From assembly GCA_948099385.1 (NCBI GenBank), contig CANUEZ040000191.1:5394001-5458000 (forward strand): a stretch of 64,000 bases of DNA. The letters are read 5' to 3'. Of the stretch, positions 63,632 to 64,000 are shown one piece after another. The notes beneath the pieces are model-generated. The model did no database searches. It was not told the DNA's origin and was given only the letters and a program-made list of their open reading frames with translations. The stretch comes from Fasciola hepatica. Taxonomy: Eukaryota; Platyhelminthes; Trematoda; Plagiorchiida; Fasciolidae. The position numbers were made by a program, and so were the translations under genes. Position 1 is the first letter of the stretch. Every line of letters starts with the position of its first letter.

Positions 63632-64000
63632 CTAAGTAAAACCAAGGCATTCCCTTATGAACAATCCACACAGATTGCTCATACAATGCAATAGAGCAGT
63701 AGCAGAGTAGATTTGTATATGTTTCTCCATGCAGCTTGAACACTGAACTGACCATTGAAAATGATGGAAGCACTGTACAGCTGTTTGATCCGCTAAGGGA
63801 AACATGAGCATTGCACATGGACAGAGCCCACTCGCAGACACGAACAAGGGTTGGGGTGAACGAATGTCAGTCGAACACCCAAACCACAAGGCTATCCCAT
63901 ATGGGTCTCAACGCTTTGTTGAATATATACAATACGTGATATAGCACAATCCCCAAATTGGCTTCGGCTTTCGCTTTCGCTTTGAACGGTAACAACCAAA
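63632..64000 (+). repeat. Partial extra monomer of the 60681/62789 type
   Basis: After the second five-monomer copy the array does not start a third copy. It returns to the monomer type of 60681 and 62789 (TTTGTATATGTTTC, CTCGCAGACACG, GTTGAATATATAC at about 63,919), 843 bp after the last occurrence. This suggests a two-monomer step beginning at the window edge. The window ends inside the unit. Confidence 0.85.

Larger units (their letters stand above)
1..64000. repeat. 423-bp satellite DNA tandem array (about 151 monomers, HOR-structured)
   Basis: The same roughly 423 bp sequence recurs head-to-tail from the first to the last base. The motif CTAAGT/CTAAAT next to the conserved CTATTTATGGGC can be followed from 183 through 606, 1029, 1452 and so on to 63632. 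That gives 151 anchors over 63,449 bp, one base off 150 x 423. Most intervals are exactly 423 bp; the others are 420, 421, 422, 424, 425 or 429 bp. Every copy has the same orientation, and no unrelated sequence interrupts the array. Monomers differ from each other by small sets of substitutions, and groups of them repeat as HORs. Both window ends fall inside the array, so its full length and flanks are unseen. Long HOR satellites are known from eukaryotic centromeric and pericentromeric heterochromatin; that this one has such a role is inference. I do not recognise the family or species. rDNA spacer subrepeats are an alternative, but no rRNA sequence is present. Confidence 0.98.

Noticed and set aside
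1..64000. A CRISPR array
   Set aside because: The repeats are directly contiguous 423-bp units without unique spacers, and no cas genes are present.
1..64000. rDNA intergenic spacer subrepeats
   Set aside because: No rRNA coding sequence occurs in 64 kb, and an array this long exceeds usual spacer subrepeat tracts. It cannot be excluded formally because the flanks are unseen.

Overview
The whole window is one uninterrupted head-to-tail satellite DNA array. A monomer of about 423 bp repeats roughly 151 times, always in the same orientation, and the array continues past both ends of the window. I found no protein gene, rRNA, tRNA, transposable element, CRISPR array or unique-sequence gap. A hand count of the first monomer gives 185 G+C of 423, about 44%. 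A homogeneous array of this size with multi-monomer higher-order repeats (HORs) is typical of centromeric, pericentromeric or other heterochromatic blocks of a eukaryotic nuclear chromosome. I do not recognise the monomer and cannot name the taxon. Nothing shows directly that this is the functional centromere.

Layout, left to right. Positions refer to the CTAAGT motif (CTAAAT in some copies), first seen at 183. (1) 1 to about 5.2 kb: a four-monomer HOR of 1,692 bp. (2) 5.2 to 11 kb: further distinct monomers, then a second four-monomer HOR of 1,694 bp at 6.5-9.9 kb. (3) 11 to 18.3 kb: a mosaic made of copies of the preceding 3.5-11 kb, at offsets of 7,620, 5,076, 9,735 and 7,614 bp, with visible recombination junctions. 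(4) 18.3 to 22.2 kb: a two-monomer repeat, an outlier monomer and neighbouring near-identical monomers. (5) 22 to 26.8 kb: a six-monomer block of 2,534 bp present twice. (6) 26.8 to 51 kb: short local HORs of two, three and four monomers built from recurring monomer types. (7) 51 to 64 kb: five-monomer periods of 2,108-2,112 bp, ending in a block repeated with no difference found by eye.

The left 18.8 kb is almost free of length variation. To the right, 420, 421, 422, 424, 425 and 429 bp monomers are common. The indels fall at a few fixed places in the monomer and act as lineage markers. Base variation also clusters, mainly in two zones of the monomer. The pattern fits repeated unequal crossover and gene conversion. 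The many short open frames on both strands are echoes of one non-coding 423 bp sequence (423 = 3 x 141) and are not annotated as genes. The points of most interest are the chimeric monomers that mark crossover positions, the change in HOR period along the array, and long-distance sharing of rare monomer variants.
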